64,000 nt of DNA from Dromiciops gliroides. Lineage: Eukaryota > Chordata > Mammalia > Microbiotheria > Microbiotheriidae. The DNA is taken from the NCBI RefSeq assembly GCF_019393635.1, contig NC_057867.1, positions 65,475,492 through 65,539,491 of the forward strand, read 5' to 3'. Below, one piece after another: positions 1-11,181 of this stretch. Both the position numbers and the translations under genes were made by a program. Position 1 is the first letter of the stretch; each line of letters begins with the position of its first letter. The notes under the pieces were generated by a model. It saw only the letters and a list, made by a program, of their open reading frames with translations. It had not been told where the DNA came from and made no database searches.

Positions 1-299
1 TCAACTGAGCTGGAGAGGACATCAATTGGTCAGGAATGTCCTGATCAACTCCCTCCTTCCCCACACTTTAATAAATCTAGTGTGGGTATTTAGTTACCAC
101 ATAATCATTCAAGCCAAAGAGAAACTTCAGTTAGTCCCTTCATCTAGCCCCTGACTGCATAAAGAATGCAATCAGAAGTAATGAAGTCCTTCCAGAAAAC
201 CCAGCAAGACCACAGGTACACGGAATGGAAAACTTCCACATCTCCACAAAAGGGGGGCACTTTGGGGAACTTAGAGACCATTTACCACACCGAGCATAG

Positions 300-705
300 G
301 GACTTGAATACTATTTTAGAAAAGTTAGATATGCTATAGCTCTGGCAATAACTGAATGGGAAGAGAAAAGAGTATACATATTTTTCAGCTGTTTGTGAAA
401 CCTTAACAAAAACTGACCATCAACTAGAGGATACAGACCTCATAAGTGCAGAAAAGCAGAAATATTAAACACAACACAATAACCATTGTATTCCATAAAG
501 GATCTTTGAAGAGAGGATTAAAAATTAATTAGAGACTAAATAACCTGATCCTAAAGAATTTTTAGGTCAAAGAACAAATTGTAGAGGCAGTAGAAAATTT
601 CATCAAAGAAAATAGCAATAATGAAACAACATACCAAAACTTTTGGGAGGTAGCCAAGCCATTCCTGAGGGGAAATTTTATATATCTAAACACTTATGAA
701 CAGAA
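300..705 (+). mobile_element. L1 LINE ORF2 fragment, decayed
   Basis: Translation at about 541-705 gives an L1 ORF2-like stretch including KEQIVEAVENF and ETTYQNFW, then FLRGNF, aligning with the segment between the endonuclease and reverse transcriptase. An in-frame TAG just before it and other breaks show it is dead. The left limit is uncertain; 1-300 may belong to it too. Confidence 0.75.
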
Positions 706-1570
706 ATGGTTAGTACCATCCCTGTGAGTGACTGAGGTGGAATGAAGGAGTTGAAGAATTGGAAGTCAGTCAAGATATGGGAGAGGAGGGGACGCTGACA
801 TGTATCCTGATATCTCCAAGTAAGGGCAAGGTTAGGGAGGAAAGTAAGACTGAGCATAAAGACATGAAACTTGTATGGTATTAGGAGAGGGTGGTTAGCA
901 GTGCAGTATCTCCCAGAAGAAAAGCAGTATCCATGTGTACAAGAAGCTGGAAGTTTGAGAGAAAAGGATCTAAGATGAAAAGAATCTTGTTAGTGAAGAA
1001 TTAATTTTTCAGGACTTAATAGAAGGGAAAGATAGAATAGATAGGGACCCAGGAAAGGAAGGGAAGAGGAGGATGACAATGAGAATGAGAGACCCAGAAG
1101 GGGTTGAAAGGGAAGGAGACTGTTGTCTGGGTGACTCCAGATCACAGAAATTGAGTGAGAAAGATGTGGGAGTTTACTGGTCATAGGTTGACTTAGGCTT
1201 TCAGCCTCCAAGGTTCAATGATGGCAAAGGCTTTCAGTATGCTCTCTCTCAAACACCAGGGAGGAAAAAGGGGTTGAGCCAATAGTAAGGTCAGCTCAAA
1301 CATCTGGGTTAGTGAATACCTGCTGTTTAGGTCCCTGGGAGCCTGGGTCAACTTGCATATGGAACTAGTTCTTATGTCTCATCCCAAGAAGTGATGCTGC
1401 ACATGGACCGTGCACTTGGTTCTTGGTCAAGCCTGATGTCGGAAGTCCTGGTCCTAGATGAAGTCATGGTAGTGCAAGGTCTGGTGCCTCAGTGTTCTCC
1501 TGTTTCAAAAGGCTGAAATGTTCTTGTTCTTCTTGGATACCTGTGGAATCAAGGCCAAGGAGGTCATCAA
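706..1570. other. Non-coding flank, no feature seen
   Basis: Purine-rich unique DNA. I see no repeat family or coding signal that I can name. Confidence 0.5.
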
Positions 1571-1582
1571 AACCAAGCTCTG

Positions 1583-1728
1583 GGGGCAGCTAGGTGACGC
1601 AGTGGATAGAGCACCGGCCCTGGAGTCAGGAGGACCTGAGTTCAAATCCGGCCTCAGACACTTAACACTTACTAGCTGTGTGACCCTGGGCAAGTCACTT
1701 AACCCCAATTGTCTCACCAAAAAAACCC
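1583..1728 (+). mobile_element. Short marsupial SINE (WSINE1/SINE1_MD-like)
   Basis: Full-length tRNA-headed SINE with A box (about GACGCAGTGG) and B box (GAGTTCAAATCC), ending in an A-rich tail. It is flanked by a perfect 12-bp target-site duplication AACCAAGCTCTG (1571-1582 and 1729-1740). Confidence 0.9.
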
Positions 1729-2073
1729 AACCAAGCTCTGTTCCCAGATCTAGTTATGGAAAAGGAATAATCAGTAAGGCCCTAGGTGATAGAAGTAGCC
1801 TTGACCTAGCTAGGGACAGGACAGTAATGACGGACAGTAAACCTCTGGATGAGTCAGCTTTTTGCCACCTACCTGACCCCCACCTCCCAGAGAGCCCAGT
1901 AGTAATGAAAGGTTGATGCTTTGTAGTTTTCTCAGTTGGCTCATTACCTCAACATGTAACAGTAGGTATCCAGTCAAGATCTCCAAGTGTAGTAGGCCCT
2001 GAGAGAGACCAGAGCAATGGTCCATTCCTTTGGGTCCATTGACAGAGGACACTGCTGCTTTATAAGCATTTCT

Positions 2074-2202
2074 TTTTTTGTGTGAAGCAATTGGGGTTAA
2101 GTCACACAGCTAGTAACTGTTAAGTGTCTGAGGCCGGGTTTGAACTCAGGTTCTCCTGAATCCAGGGCCAGTGCTTTATCCACTGTGCCACTTCACTGCC
2201 TC
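2074..2202 (-). mobile_element. Short marsupial SINE, minus strand
   Basis: The same family reversed: T-run first, then the reversed B box (GGTTTGAACTC) and head. Flanked by TAAGCATTTCT / TAAACATTTCT, an imperfect target-site duplication. Confidence 0.85.
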
Positions 2203-3280
2203 TAAACATTTCTTAAGTATATCTGTATGTATTCCTTCTTCCACATACCCCTATATATTTCCTCCTCTTTCCTCCACACTAGATATATTTCTTCTCCCCT
2301 CAAAGCACCTTGGACAGGGCTAAACTACCCACAATAGCTGGCTGACTTGCCTCCACTGTCCCCAGTTTGGGAGCTCAGGCTTACGAACCAGAGCTGTCAA
2401 ACTCTGCCCATGGGAGCTAGACACTATGGAAAATTTTCTTTCCCAATATGCAACCCACAGAGCCATTGTCTGTTGATTTATAGGGTGCAACACAAGCCCC
2501 ATTACATTCAACTCTCTTGACAAACTTTTAACAAGTCAAATAAGAGTTCAAGATAAAATCAGAAAAGAGACCACAAGACAGTTCCTGCTCAATTGCCAAG
2601 TGAATCACTGCATCCAGAGAGACATGAAAGGTCATCAATTCCAACCCTTTGTCTGATGGGAAGATGAATATTCCCTTTACAATCTCCCTGCTAAGTGGCT
2701 ACCCAAATTCTGTCTGAGCATTTCTAACGGCAGGAAGCTCACAACCCCCAAAAGCTTCCCAAAGGTCTACTCTTGGGGAGCTCTGATTGTTCCTTATAGT
2801 AAGGAGGTTAAGCTGACCTTTGAAATGCACTCCTTTCCCTATTCTTCACATGTAGTTTAGCCAGATATACGATCGAGAGAATTTCTGCCTCCCTCCTCTT
2901 ACCAACACATACTTTCCAGTGGCTTCTTCTACATACAGAACTATTTCTTCCCCCACACTTCCCAACTGCCTATGTCCTCCTCTTTCCCGTGAGTAACCTC
3001 TTAGCCAGCCAACCAAAAGTCATATAGCAAGTTGGGGGCAGAACCAGAACCAGAAACCATGTTTCTCTGGACTTCAATTTCCTCATTCGTAAAACAAGAG
3101 TGTGGGGCTGGTGACCTCTGAGACTCCGTCCAGCTCTCAATCTACACTCCTACAAGTCCTAACCCTTGTCCAGCATGACTCTCTGGTGTGGGCCCTCATC
3201 ACCTCCTAACTGGACAATCAGAGTATCCTGCTGCTCAGTGCCCTAACCTCAAGGCTCTCCCCACTCCAGCCCATCCTTAA
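2203..3280. other. Unique flank with possible CR1/L3-like trace
   Basis: 2640-2850 (GGCAGGAAGCTCACAACC, GGGGAGCTCTGATTGTT) resembles an old CR1/L3-type LINE 3' region, but weakly. The rest shows nothing I can name. Confidence 0.3.
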
Positions 3281-3282
3281 CT

Positions 3283-3640
3283 CAGCTGTCGAATAAACCT
3301 TCCTTGATGCACAGATCTGACAATATTATCCCCACCCCAAATCAAGTAACTCCAGTAGTTTCCTATTCCCTCCAGGATCAAACAGAAAATCCTCCATAAC
3401 CTGGCCCCACCTACCTTTCCAGGCATCTTCCACTCCTCCACATAGTAATTCAGTGATACTGGACCCCGGCTCTTCCTCCAACCAGGTATTCTATCTGCTT
3501 ATTTTGTTCCTTTGCACATACTGTCCCCCATACCTGGAATGCTCTTCCTCAACATCCCCTGCTCACAGCTTCCTTCAAGGGTCAGCTCAAAGCCTATCTG
3601 CTGAAAGAGGTCTTCCACCCCTCCCCCACCACTGCTAGTC
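3283..3640 (+). mobile_element. L2 LINE fragment, + strand
   Basis: Typical L2 3' region wording: CTCCAGGATCAAACAGAAAAT, CCTGGCCCCACCTACC, CCTTTGCACATACTGTCC, CCTGGAATGCTCTTCC and AAGGGTCAGCTCAAAG. Confidence 0.8.
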
Positions 3641-3641
3641 A

Positions 3642-3750
3642 ACAATCAATAAGCATTTATCAAGTGCCTCCTATGTGTCAGACATGCAAATATGAAAGAG
3701 GGAGACAGTCTCTGCCTTCAAGGAGCTTACAGTCATATGGGGAAAGACAC
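3642..3750 (-). mobile_element. L2 LINE 3' end, minus strand
   Basis: AATAAGCATTTATCAAGTGCC, CCTATGTGTCAGACA and CAAGGAGCTTACAGTC are the reversed L2 terminus. Confidence 0.75.
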
Positions 3751-3919
3751 GGAAAAAGAAACTGAAAAGGGGAGTGGGCAGAAGGGAAGATAACCAGCAT
3801 GGGGGCATGACAAAAAAGTCAAAGAAATCTAAAATGAGTGCAGCAGAGTGGGCAAATGAGATGTCCCCGTTACACTGTCTATATCTTGCATGTATCTGTA
3901 ATAGAAACAACGAACAGAC

Positions 3920-4015
3920 TTCGGGAGATAGTAGAAGATAGAAGATAGAAGGGCCTGGTGTGCTATGGTCCATGGAGTCCTGAGGAGTCAGACACAACCA
4001 AACAAGCACAAAGCA
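3920..4015 (+). mobile_element. RTE (BovB-like) LINE 3' end
   Basis: GGTCCATGGAGTC and GAGTCAGACACAACC match the 3' end of marsupial RTE elements, the LINE whose tail Mar1 SINEs share. Confidence 0.6.
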
Positions 4016-4044
4016 CAGTTGTTTGCATGTTGCTTCCTTCCATT

Positions 4045-4115
4045 TGAATGTGAAATCCTTTGGGGCAAGGACCATGTTTCTTATCAGCACAGTGCCTGGC
4101 ACAAGAGTAAGCTTG
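4045..4115 (+). mobile_element. L2 LINE 3' end fragment
   Basis: GGGGCAAGGACCATGTTTC and CACAGTGCCTGGCACA match the L2 3' terminus. Confidence 0.6.
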
Positions 4116-4299
4116 ACTCACTTCATTCCATCATGCTCTCTGTTTGTTTGCATTTTGTATGGGTCTTCGGAGAGAATTTTACCACCAAAGGCACAGTTTT
4201 AAGAGCTAAGAATTACAAAGGTACTACCCAGTGTGGATTGTCCCTAGTGGAAAATAAGAGAAGGGGATACATTGCCACATGTTGTAAACTGAACCATAG

Positions 4300-4935
4300 A
4301 GAATGTTAGTAACTTATACAAATACACATAAGCTGTTGGCCAAGATGCCATTAATCCTGGAGGAAGTTGGATCAGTCTGTAAAAATGCTCTGACAAGGCC
4401 AGGATGGAGAAAGGCAGGGAATAAATGGAAGATCACACACAGACAGCCATCAACAACAGCTTAAAGAGTTGATGGATTCTCTCTCCTATAAAAATTATCT
4501 GCAAACCATCCCACTTCTTCAAGGAACATGACCCGCAACCCAATCTACCTCCTCATTCCTTCAATGGATGCCCATAAACCATCCTACTTCCTTCTTTCTC
4601 CTATAGAAATTATCTACAAGCCATCCCCCACTCCAATTCTCCTTGTGGCTCTAGAGGAAATGAAATTGCTATGCTGCTCCAGTCACCACAGGGTTAAAAG
4701 GGTTAGTTACTGTGGCGTGTTTCCTATCAGCTTTTTTCCCACAATGCTCCTGCTGACCAAGATGGCTAGGCAGGATCGCTTTGGTCATCTTTTCTCCTCA
4801 CTCCCCCTACTCTAAGAATAGAACAGCTATCGAACTGGACTGCCCCAGCTCTCAGGAAGTGGGTTCCTTATGCCTTGGTCAATTGATTTGTTTGTAATGC
4901 ACTTATTATCATGAATAGTCTCCTGGCACAAACCA
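4300..4935. other. Unassigned segment with a dispersed duplication
   Basis: CTCCTATAAAAATTATCTGC (4484 on) and CTCCTATAGAAATTATCTAC (4596 on), each followed by a similar AARCCATCCCMC string, form two diverged copies about 112 bp apart. A duplicated motif of this kind occurs in LTR U3 regions, but I cannot match it to an LTR family. Confidence 0.3.
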
Positions 4936-5027
4936 AAATGAAAGCCACCCTGAGTTCAGCATCTCTGTCCATCACCTCTCTTCCTGAGGCACCTGAAGGT
5001 GTGGGGATTTCAAATCATTTCAAATTG

Positions 5028-5140
5028 ATTCAATTCAACCCCCAAACTCTATTTACTAACTACTTACAATACACTGTGCTAAGTGATGGGGATTCAGGAG
5101 CAAAAATGAAACTCCTCAAGGAGCTGGGGGAAATAAAACA
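5028..5140 (-). mobile_element. L2 LINE 3' end, minus strand
   Basis: Diverged ACTGTGCTAAGTGATGGGGA followed by AAAAATGAAACTCCTCAAGG. Confidence 0.55.
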
Positions 5141-5146
5141 TATACA

Positions 5147-5200
<54 letters not shown>
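5147..5200. repeat. (CA)n microsatellite
   Basis: About 26 uninterrupted CA units, likely length-variable. Confidence 0.95.
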
Positions 5201-5205
<5 letters not shown>

Positions 5206-5564
5206 CTATGAAGGAATACACCTTGGAGGAAGTCAAGGATTCCAAGAGGTGAAATGGAGGCAGCACATTTCAGGTCTAAGGGACCACCCATATGTACAAA
5301 AGTGGAATGAAAGGTCAACCTGCCAGTGGGCCAATTTAGCTGAAATATAGAGTGTGTCATGGGAGAAGGCTGAAAAGGTTGATGGGAGTCAGATTAAGAA
5401 GGGTCTGGAATTCCTGGCTGAAGACTTAGTTCAAGTCAACAAATTCTGCCAAGAATTCCAGGTATGGGAATGGTGGGAGCAAAGGTATGAAGGTGAAAGA
5501 GATCAGGATGAAAACGGGGGCTAGAGAATAGGCCAATGGGGTCGGGGTGGTCCAAAAAGAGTGA

Positions 5565-5780
5565 CGAGGCCAGACAGGTAGTTTGGAGCCAGGTTACAGA
5601 GGGGCCTTGAATGCCAGGCAGGAGTTTTTCTTTTGCTTGGTAAGCAGTCAGAAGTCACTGAAGGTTTGTGAGGAGAGAAGTGATATGATAAGAACCGTGT
5701 ACTAGCAAGATTATTCAAATTGTGGAGGCGGGATTGGAGAGGGGATTAATCTGGAGATGGGGAGACCAGTAACATCGTTA
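5565..5780 (-). mobile_element. L2 LINE fragment, minus strand
   Basis: GCCAGGTTACAGAGGGGCCT, TTGAATGCCAGGCAG and GATATGATAAGAACC match the reversed L2 body. Confidence 0.6.
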
Positions 5781-5952
5781 TCATTTCCCCAATGTGGATA
5801 ATAGGAGAATATCCTCTCTACCTGTAATCTCTTTTTTCAGTTCCCTGGGTGCCCAATCTCCTTTTCTAAATCAATTCCATTTAAACTTTTGGATTTCAGA
5901 TATCACTATAACATTCTAGCTTTCCTCTATAAAAGAATTCTAAATATCAGGT

Positions 5953-6286
5953 AGTCGTTCAACAAGCATTTATTAAGCACCTACTATGTACCTGGCACCA
6001 TGGTACATAGGTGGCACCAGGCTGCAGATACAAAGAAAGACAAAACAAAAATAACAACACAGAAACCCCTGCTCTCAAGGACCTTGAATTCTAATGGGTG
6101 AAACGACATATCTATAACTAGGTCTGTATATAATATCATCGATGGAAGGCAATCTCCAAGGGGAATGCACTAACAGGTGGAGCAAGTAGGAAAGGCCTCC
6201 TGCAGAAGGTGAGATTTGAGGTGAGTCTTGAAGGAAGCCAGAGAAGTGGGTGAAGCCAGGTGAAGAGAGAGCGCCAAGTGCGCGTG

Positions 6287-6333
<47 letters not shown>

Positions 6334-6850
6334 AACCAGGTACCAAAAACAGTGGGGAGATGCAATGTCAAATGGAAAAACAAAAGCCATTGCAGTGGGA
6401 TTGTAGAATGAGTGGAGGGAATTAAGATGGAAGAAGACTGGAAAGGAGGGAAGGGGTCCTATTCTAAAGCACTTTAAGTGCCAAATAATGAACTTTTTTC
6501 TTGATCTGGGAAGTTACAGCTATTGGGGCGGGGGTGGGGGGGGGACATGGGCAGACCTGTGCTTTAGGAATCACCTTTGCAGCCTAGTGAAGAGTGGATT
6601 GGAGAGGGGAGAGCCTTGAGGCAGAAAGAGCAATTAGGGTAATGCAATAGTCTGAGGGAGAGGTGATGGAGAGCCTGAACTAGGAGGATGAGACACGCAC
6701 CTGAGGTGTTGTGCAGGTGGGAATAACAAGTTTGGCAAACAGATCTGGAGATGCAGGGTGAGAGTGAGAAGTTAAGGAGTCGCTGCCTCTAGGGGAGTTG
6801 GAAACTTTCTTGATTTACAAGCATCTGGGAGAGTTTCCATGTGTACCTGA
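5953..6850 (-). mobile_element. L2 LINE, about 0.9 kb, minus strand
   Basis: It starts with the reversed 3' terminus (AACAAGCATTTATTAAGCACC) and continues with GAAGGTGAGATTTGAG, GACCTGTGCTTTAGG and GGTAATGCAATAGTCTG in L2 order. A (GT)n microsatellite interrupts it. Confidence 0.8.
6289..6331. repeat. (GT)n microsatellite
   Basis: About 21 GT units inside the L2 copy. Confidence 0.95.
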
Positions 6851-6929
6851 ATGAAGGCTGGAGGATGGATTAGATTAACCTTTGTACCTAGAGGATTCCA
6901 TTGGAAGATGGGTGAGGACATTGAGAGTT

Positions 6930-7260
6930 TCTATTTTAAAGCAGTGCATATACATTATCTCGTTTGATTGCTACAACCACCTTGATAATATAGGTCTTAT
7001 TGCTATCTCCATTGTATTTTTAATATTTTAATAAACATTTTATTTATTTAAGATTTTGAATTCCAAATTCTATCCTTCCCTCCCTCCCTCCCTCCTCCCC
7101 ACCCCCACCCCAATCCTATCCTCATTTTAAAGACAAGCCAACTGAGGCTCAGGGCTTAAGTGGTTTCCCCATGGCCACACAAATTCTGAAGGAGGATTGG
7201 AACCCAGGTCTTCCTGAATTCCTCCCAGGTTCAAACCTCTATGCACTCTGCCCCATTCTT
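6930..7260 (-). mobile_element. MIR, minus strand, split by an L1 tail
   Basis: Reversed MIR (CATTATCTCGTTTGATTGC, AACTGAGGCTCAGGGCTTAAG, GGAACCCAGGTCTTCCTGA) interrupted at about 7017-7115. Confidence 0.75.
7017..7115 (-). mobile_element. L1 3' end, minus strand, nested in MIR
   Basis: T-rich start, then TTTTGAATTCCAAATTCTATCC and a (TCCC)n run: the reversed marsupial L1 3' UTR. CTATCTCCATTGTA (7003-7016) and CTATCCTCATTTTA (7116-7129) look like a decayed target-site duplication. Confidence 0.65.
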
Positions 7261-8290
7261 CTCAAGGGAAGTAAGTGAACCATTTCAGATTAATGTTTAC
7301 CTGTTTGGTTTATAACCTTGGTTTCTATACTAAGGCTGGGACAGGACCACTGGTAGATGTGTCTGGATATCTTCACTGGCTTCCATCTCCCCTTCCTTAG
7401 GCAGAGGGGGGACAGTTTCAAGCAGTCTATACAAGGGAACAAGCAAGAAGAATATTCGAATGTGAACTAGATTTGGAAAATTGAAGACCTTGGGAGAGTG
7501 GGTAGGTGTGATGTGAGGGTCCTCTGAACCGAAAAAAATATCCCCCAAATAGGCCCAGCGCCTATTTACCTTTAGTAAAAACTAACATCCTCCATAAACA
7601 TCTTATCACTAAAGAGTTTATCACATTGGCTAATTGAGGTTTTGCAGAGAGCAATTTAAGGGCAACAGGTCAGAGGATGTGCCTGATTGGTTGAGGGAAG
7701 GCAGTGGTGAAGACCCTAGGAAGCTGGGTGTCGCCAAGAGTGCTGAGGTAAGGAGGTTAGGTCACCGAGGTCACCGAAAGGGAGGTGGGAGTGTTCCAAA
7801 GCCATATTTCCTTTCCCCAACTTTCCTTAGGATAGGTTGGGCCGTCCAGGCAGGGTTTTCCCAATGTGACAAGTGCCCAGGACTGAGGTGCACCTAGGGA
7901 TCCTGAAATAGGGTGGTATCCCACTGAGGAGAAGCTGACCCCAGACCCTGGACTCCATCACTAACGATTCTCCTGATCTCTGATTCATTTCCCTTTAGAC
8001 TTTTGATAAGGACCCCAGAGATGGTATGGGGAGTTTTCTCTGGATCCTTGCCAACCTTGAGCAGAGGCTGGTGTCCCATTCTTCAGGACCGTGGGGAGGG
8101 CAGCAGGGTAGAGAGAGGAGGAAGGGAGACAATGGGGCGGAACCCCCGCCCTGGCGTGGGGAAAAGAGAACAGACCGCAGCATCCGAGGCTTTGGGCCCC
8201 GGGTACAGCAATGGCTGTGCCTTGGGAAGGGACCAGAGGGCACAGCACAGCATGGCACCGCACTACACACTCTATTCCATTCCATGCCTG
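7260..8290. other. Proximal 5' flank, repeat-poor
   Basis: Unique DNA leading into the CpG island, holding the DR3 motif. No exon signal that I can support. Confidence 0.5.
7759..7773 (+). promoter_or_regulatory. Direct repeat of AGGTCA spaced by 3 (DR3)
   Basis: AGGTCA-CCG-AGGTCA: two perfect nuclear-receptor half sites in tandem, followed by a second CCG, so the 9-mer AGGTCACCG occurs twice. A 3-base spacer is the classical RXR-VDR arrangement; thyroid-hormone receptors prefer 4. About 1.8 kb upstream of the SLC16A2 start codon. Function is inference. Confidence 0.45.
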
Positions 8291-9268
8291 CGGCCCCAGC
8301 CCAGCCCAGCCCAGCCCAACCCACGAACCCAGTCCGGGGCTCCTGGCGGCCTGTCCCGTGCTTCCCCAAACTGCTGGCCCCTGCTCCGTCAGCCCCCGCC
8401 TGGCCCGGTCCGGTCCGGCCCTGGAACTGAGGGGAGGGGCCCTCGGCGAGTCCTCTCCCCCGCCGGCCCTGCCCCCCAGCGGCGTGCCCACCTCTGCCAC
8501 GGCCGCCGGGCGTCGTTTCCCCGGCCCCTGGCCCCAGCCCCCGGTCCAGCTCGGCCCCCGGCGGCTCCGGGCTCGGCTCGGGCTCGGCGCAAACAAAGCC
8601 CTGATTGACTTCCCGAAGGGGCGGGGCCCGGCGCTGCGGGGCCGCCTCCTCCCAGCCCCCGGATTTGCAGGCCCGGGGCGCTCCGGGGGGCAAGAAGGGT
8701 GGGGGCTTCGCCTTTAGGGTGGGGAGGGGCTGCCCCGCACCCACCCCAGCGTGATCCCCAGGCGCTGGGGGCCCCCTCGGGGCCGACCTCCCGCGGAGCC
8801 AGGCCAGGGCGGGGCTGCCCTGGGAACAAGGGGGCGGGGGGTGCCCCTCGAGGGCAGGGGTGGGGTGTCCGACGCCCAACCATCTCTTTTCCATTAGAAG
8901 TGAGCGAAGAGCACCCATTACTCTCGGCTGGTGCTTGGGTGACGGGGGCAAGGGGCCTGGTCATAAGTCCGAGCTAAGGAGAGCACCCCCCCCCCCCCGC
9001 CCTCCGCCCTTAAGGGATTCGGGCCCTCACCCCACCGGGAGAGCTAGGGAACCGGGGCCCGTCTGACCTCTACCCTTTCCTCTCTGACCTCGTCTCCCGC
9101 CTCGTCAGGCTCTGGAGACCAAGGGCGGCTAAGTTTGGCTATAGAGGGGAGGGGGCGGGCCCGAGGTCGGAGGGGGGGGTATGGGGGGAGGAGGAAGAGG
9201 AGGAGAAGCGGTGAGAAGGCTGTAGCCGCCTCAGACAGTGGGAGGAAGGGGGGGGGGAGGAGAAAGGG

Positions 9269-10121
<853 letters not shown>

Positions 10122-10459
10122 TAGCTGGCAGGCAAGGTCCCCTGGGCGGGGGAGCTCGGAGCAACCGCCCCACTAGAAGCAATGAACTTTTTTTCCATCC
10201 TCACCTCCCGGGGTTTGTTTCAAACACTCGGTGCGTGTGAGTGTTCTGGGTTTGGGGGCGGAGGGAGGGACAGCATTTGCACTGATTTCTTGGGTTAAGT
10301 CGAGCCGAGGACGCGGGAGGTAAGCACTGACCAGGTCCCTGAGCTCTCCAAAGAGCGGAATCCGCTTGCGTGGGCACGGCACGGCTCGGCACGGGCCGGT
10401 TGCACGAGAAATGCTTTAGAATTTCTGGCAGATCGGCGCGCAGACAGGCACATGGCAGG

Positions 10460-10544
10460 CGTGCGTGTGTACGAGTGTGTATGTGCGTGCATATACTCTT
10501 GGGGAGGGGGTGTCTATGTGTGTGTGTATGCGCGCGCGCCTGCG
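10460..10544. repeat. Alternating GT/GC tract
   Basis: Interrupted GTGCGTGTGT, TATGTGCGTGCATA and GTGTGTGTATGCGCGCGCGC. Alternating purine-pyrimidine DNA with Z-forming potential, 0.6 kb after exon 1. Confidence 0.8.
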
Positions 10545-10775
10545 TTTTTCTGGCCTGGATATAGCGTGCCTTGCCAGGGTCGCCCACTGCCCGCCGCCGT
10601 CCAGTCCAAGCAAAGTGCGCCCTACCCGCCCCCCCCCCCGACCCTGTTGCTGGTGGTGGGAGCTGCGGCAGCTTCTTGCCCCCCACCGCATTCCTAGCCC
10701 TGCACTACAGGCTGGGGGCTTCGGGCTGCGAAAATATGTCGTGGACCTAGGTCGTGTCCCAGTGTCCCACCATTG

Positions 10776-10790
10776 GCACCAGAGGGCCGC
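10776..10790 (+). promoter_or_regulatory. Candidate CTCF site
   Basis: GCACCAGAGGGCCGC matches 13 of 15 positions of the CTCF core consensus CCASYAGRKGGCRSY. It lies just outside the CpG island, 0.9 kb after exon 1. Confidence 0.4.
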
Positions 10791-11151
10791 CCTCGGGGTC
10801 TCGAGTCTCTCCATAGATGCGGGATGGGGGGCAAAAGTCTCCTTTCCCTCCTAAGTCACCAGACTTGGGAGACCTCGCGTGCTCACGCACACGCGCACAC
10901 ACATACAAACCACAGAACCACGGTCAAACGAACTCTGGCTCGCTCCTTTGCTGTTAAACCCATACGTGGGCTGGGAGGGTTCAAGAAAACCAGAGGGGCC
11001 TAAGTTTCCTGCCGACCACATCGCAGAAAAGTCTGTGGCCCAGCGTAGGGACTGAAAGCTCTGGGAAGTACCCTCTGACCCAGGGCGCCTAGCTTGCCCA
11101 GCCCAGCCGAACCCAACGCCGCTACCCCTGGGCAAAGCAGGGCGCTGGAGC

Positions 11152-11181
11152 TGACCTTGGCCTGCTCTTTGCTGACCTTGG
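11152..11181 (-). promoter_or_regulatory. Two TGACCTTGG nuclear-receptor half sites
   Basis: TGACCTTGG at 11152-11160 is repeated from 11173, about two helical turns away. On the minus strand each reads CCAAGGTCA, fitting the extended half site of SF-1 or ERR-type monomeric receptors. About 1.3 kb into intron 1. Function is inference. Confidence 0.35.

Noticed and set aside
1583..1728. tRNA genes at A/B-box sequences
   Set aside because: The A and B boxes belong to tRNA-derived SINEs: sequence continues into the SINE body and A-tail, and no cloverleaf is evident.
7634..7897. 87-residue + strand ORF containing the DR3 motif
   Set aside because: No recognisable similarity and no splice or leader context to support it.
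7995..8951. 318-residue minus-strand ORF upstream of SLC16A2
   Set aside because: Lies in the CpG island, is Pro/Gly/Ala/Arg-rich, overlaps several equally long ORFs on both strands, and has no recognisable domain. Base composition explains it.
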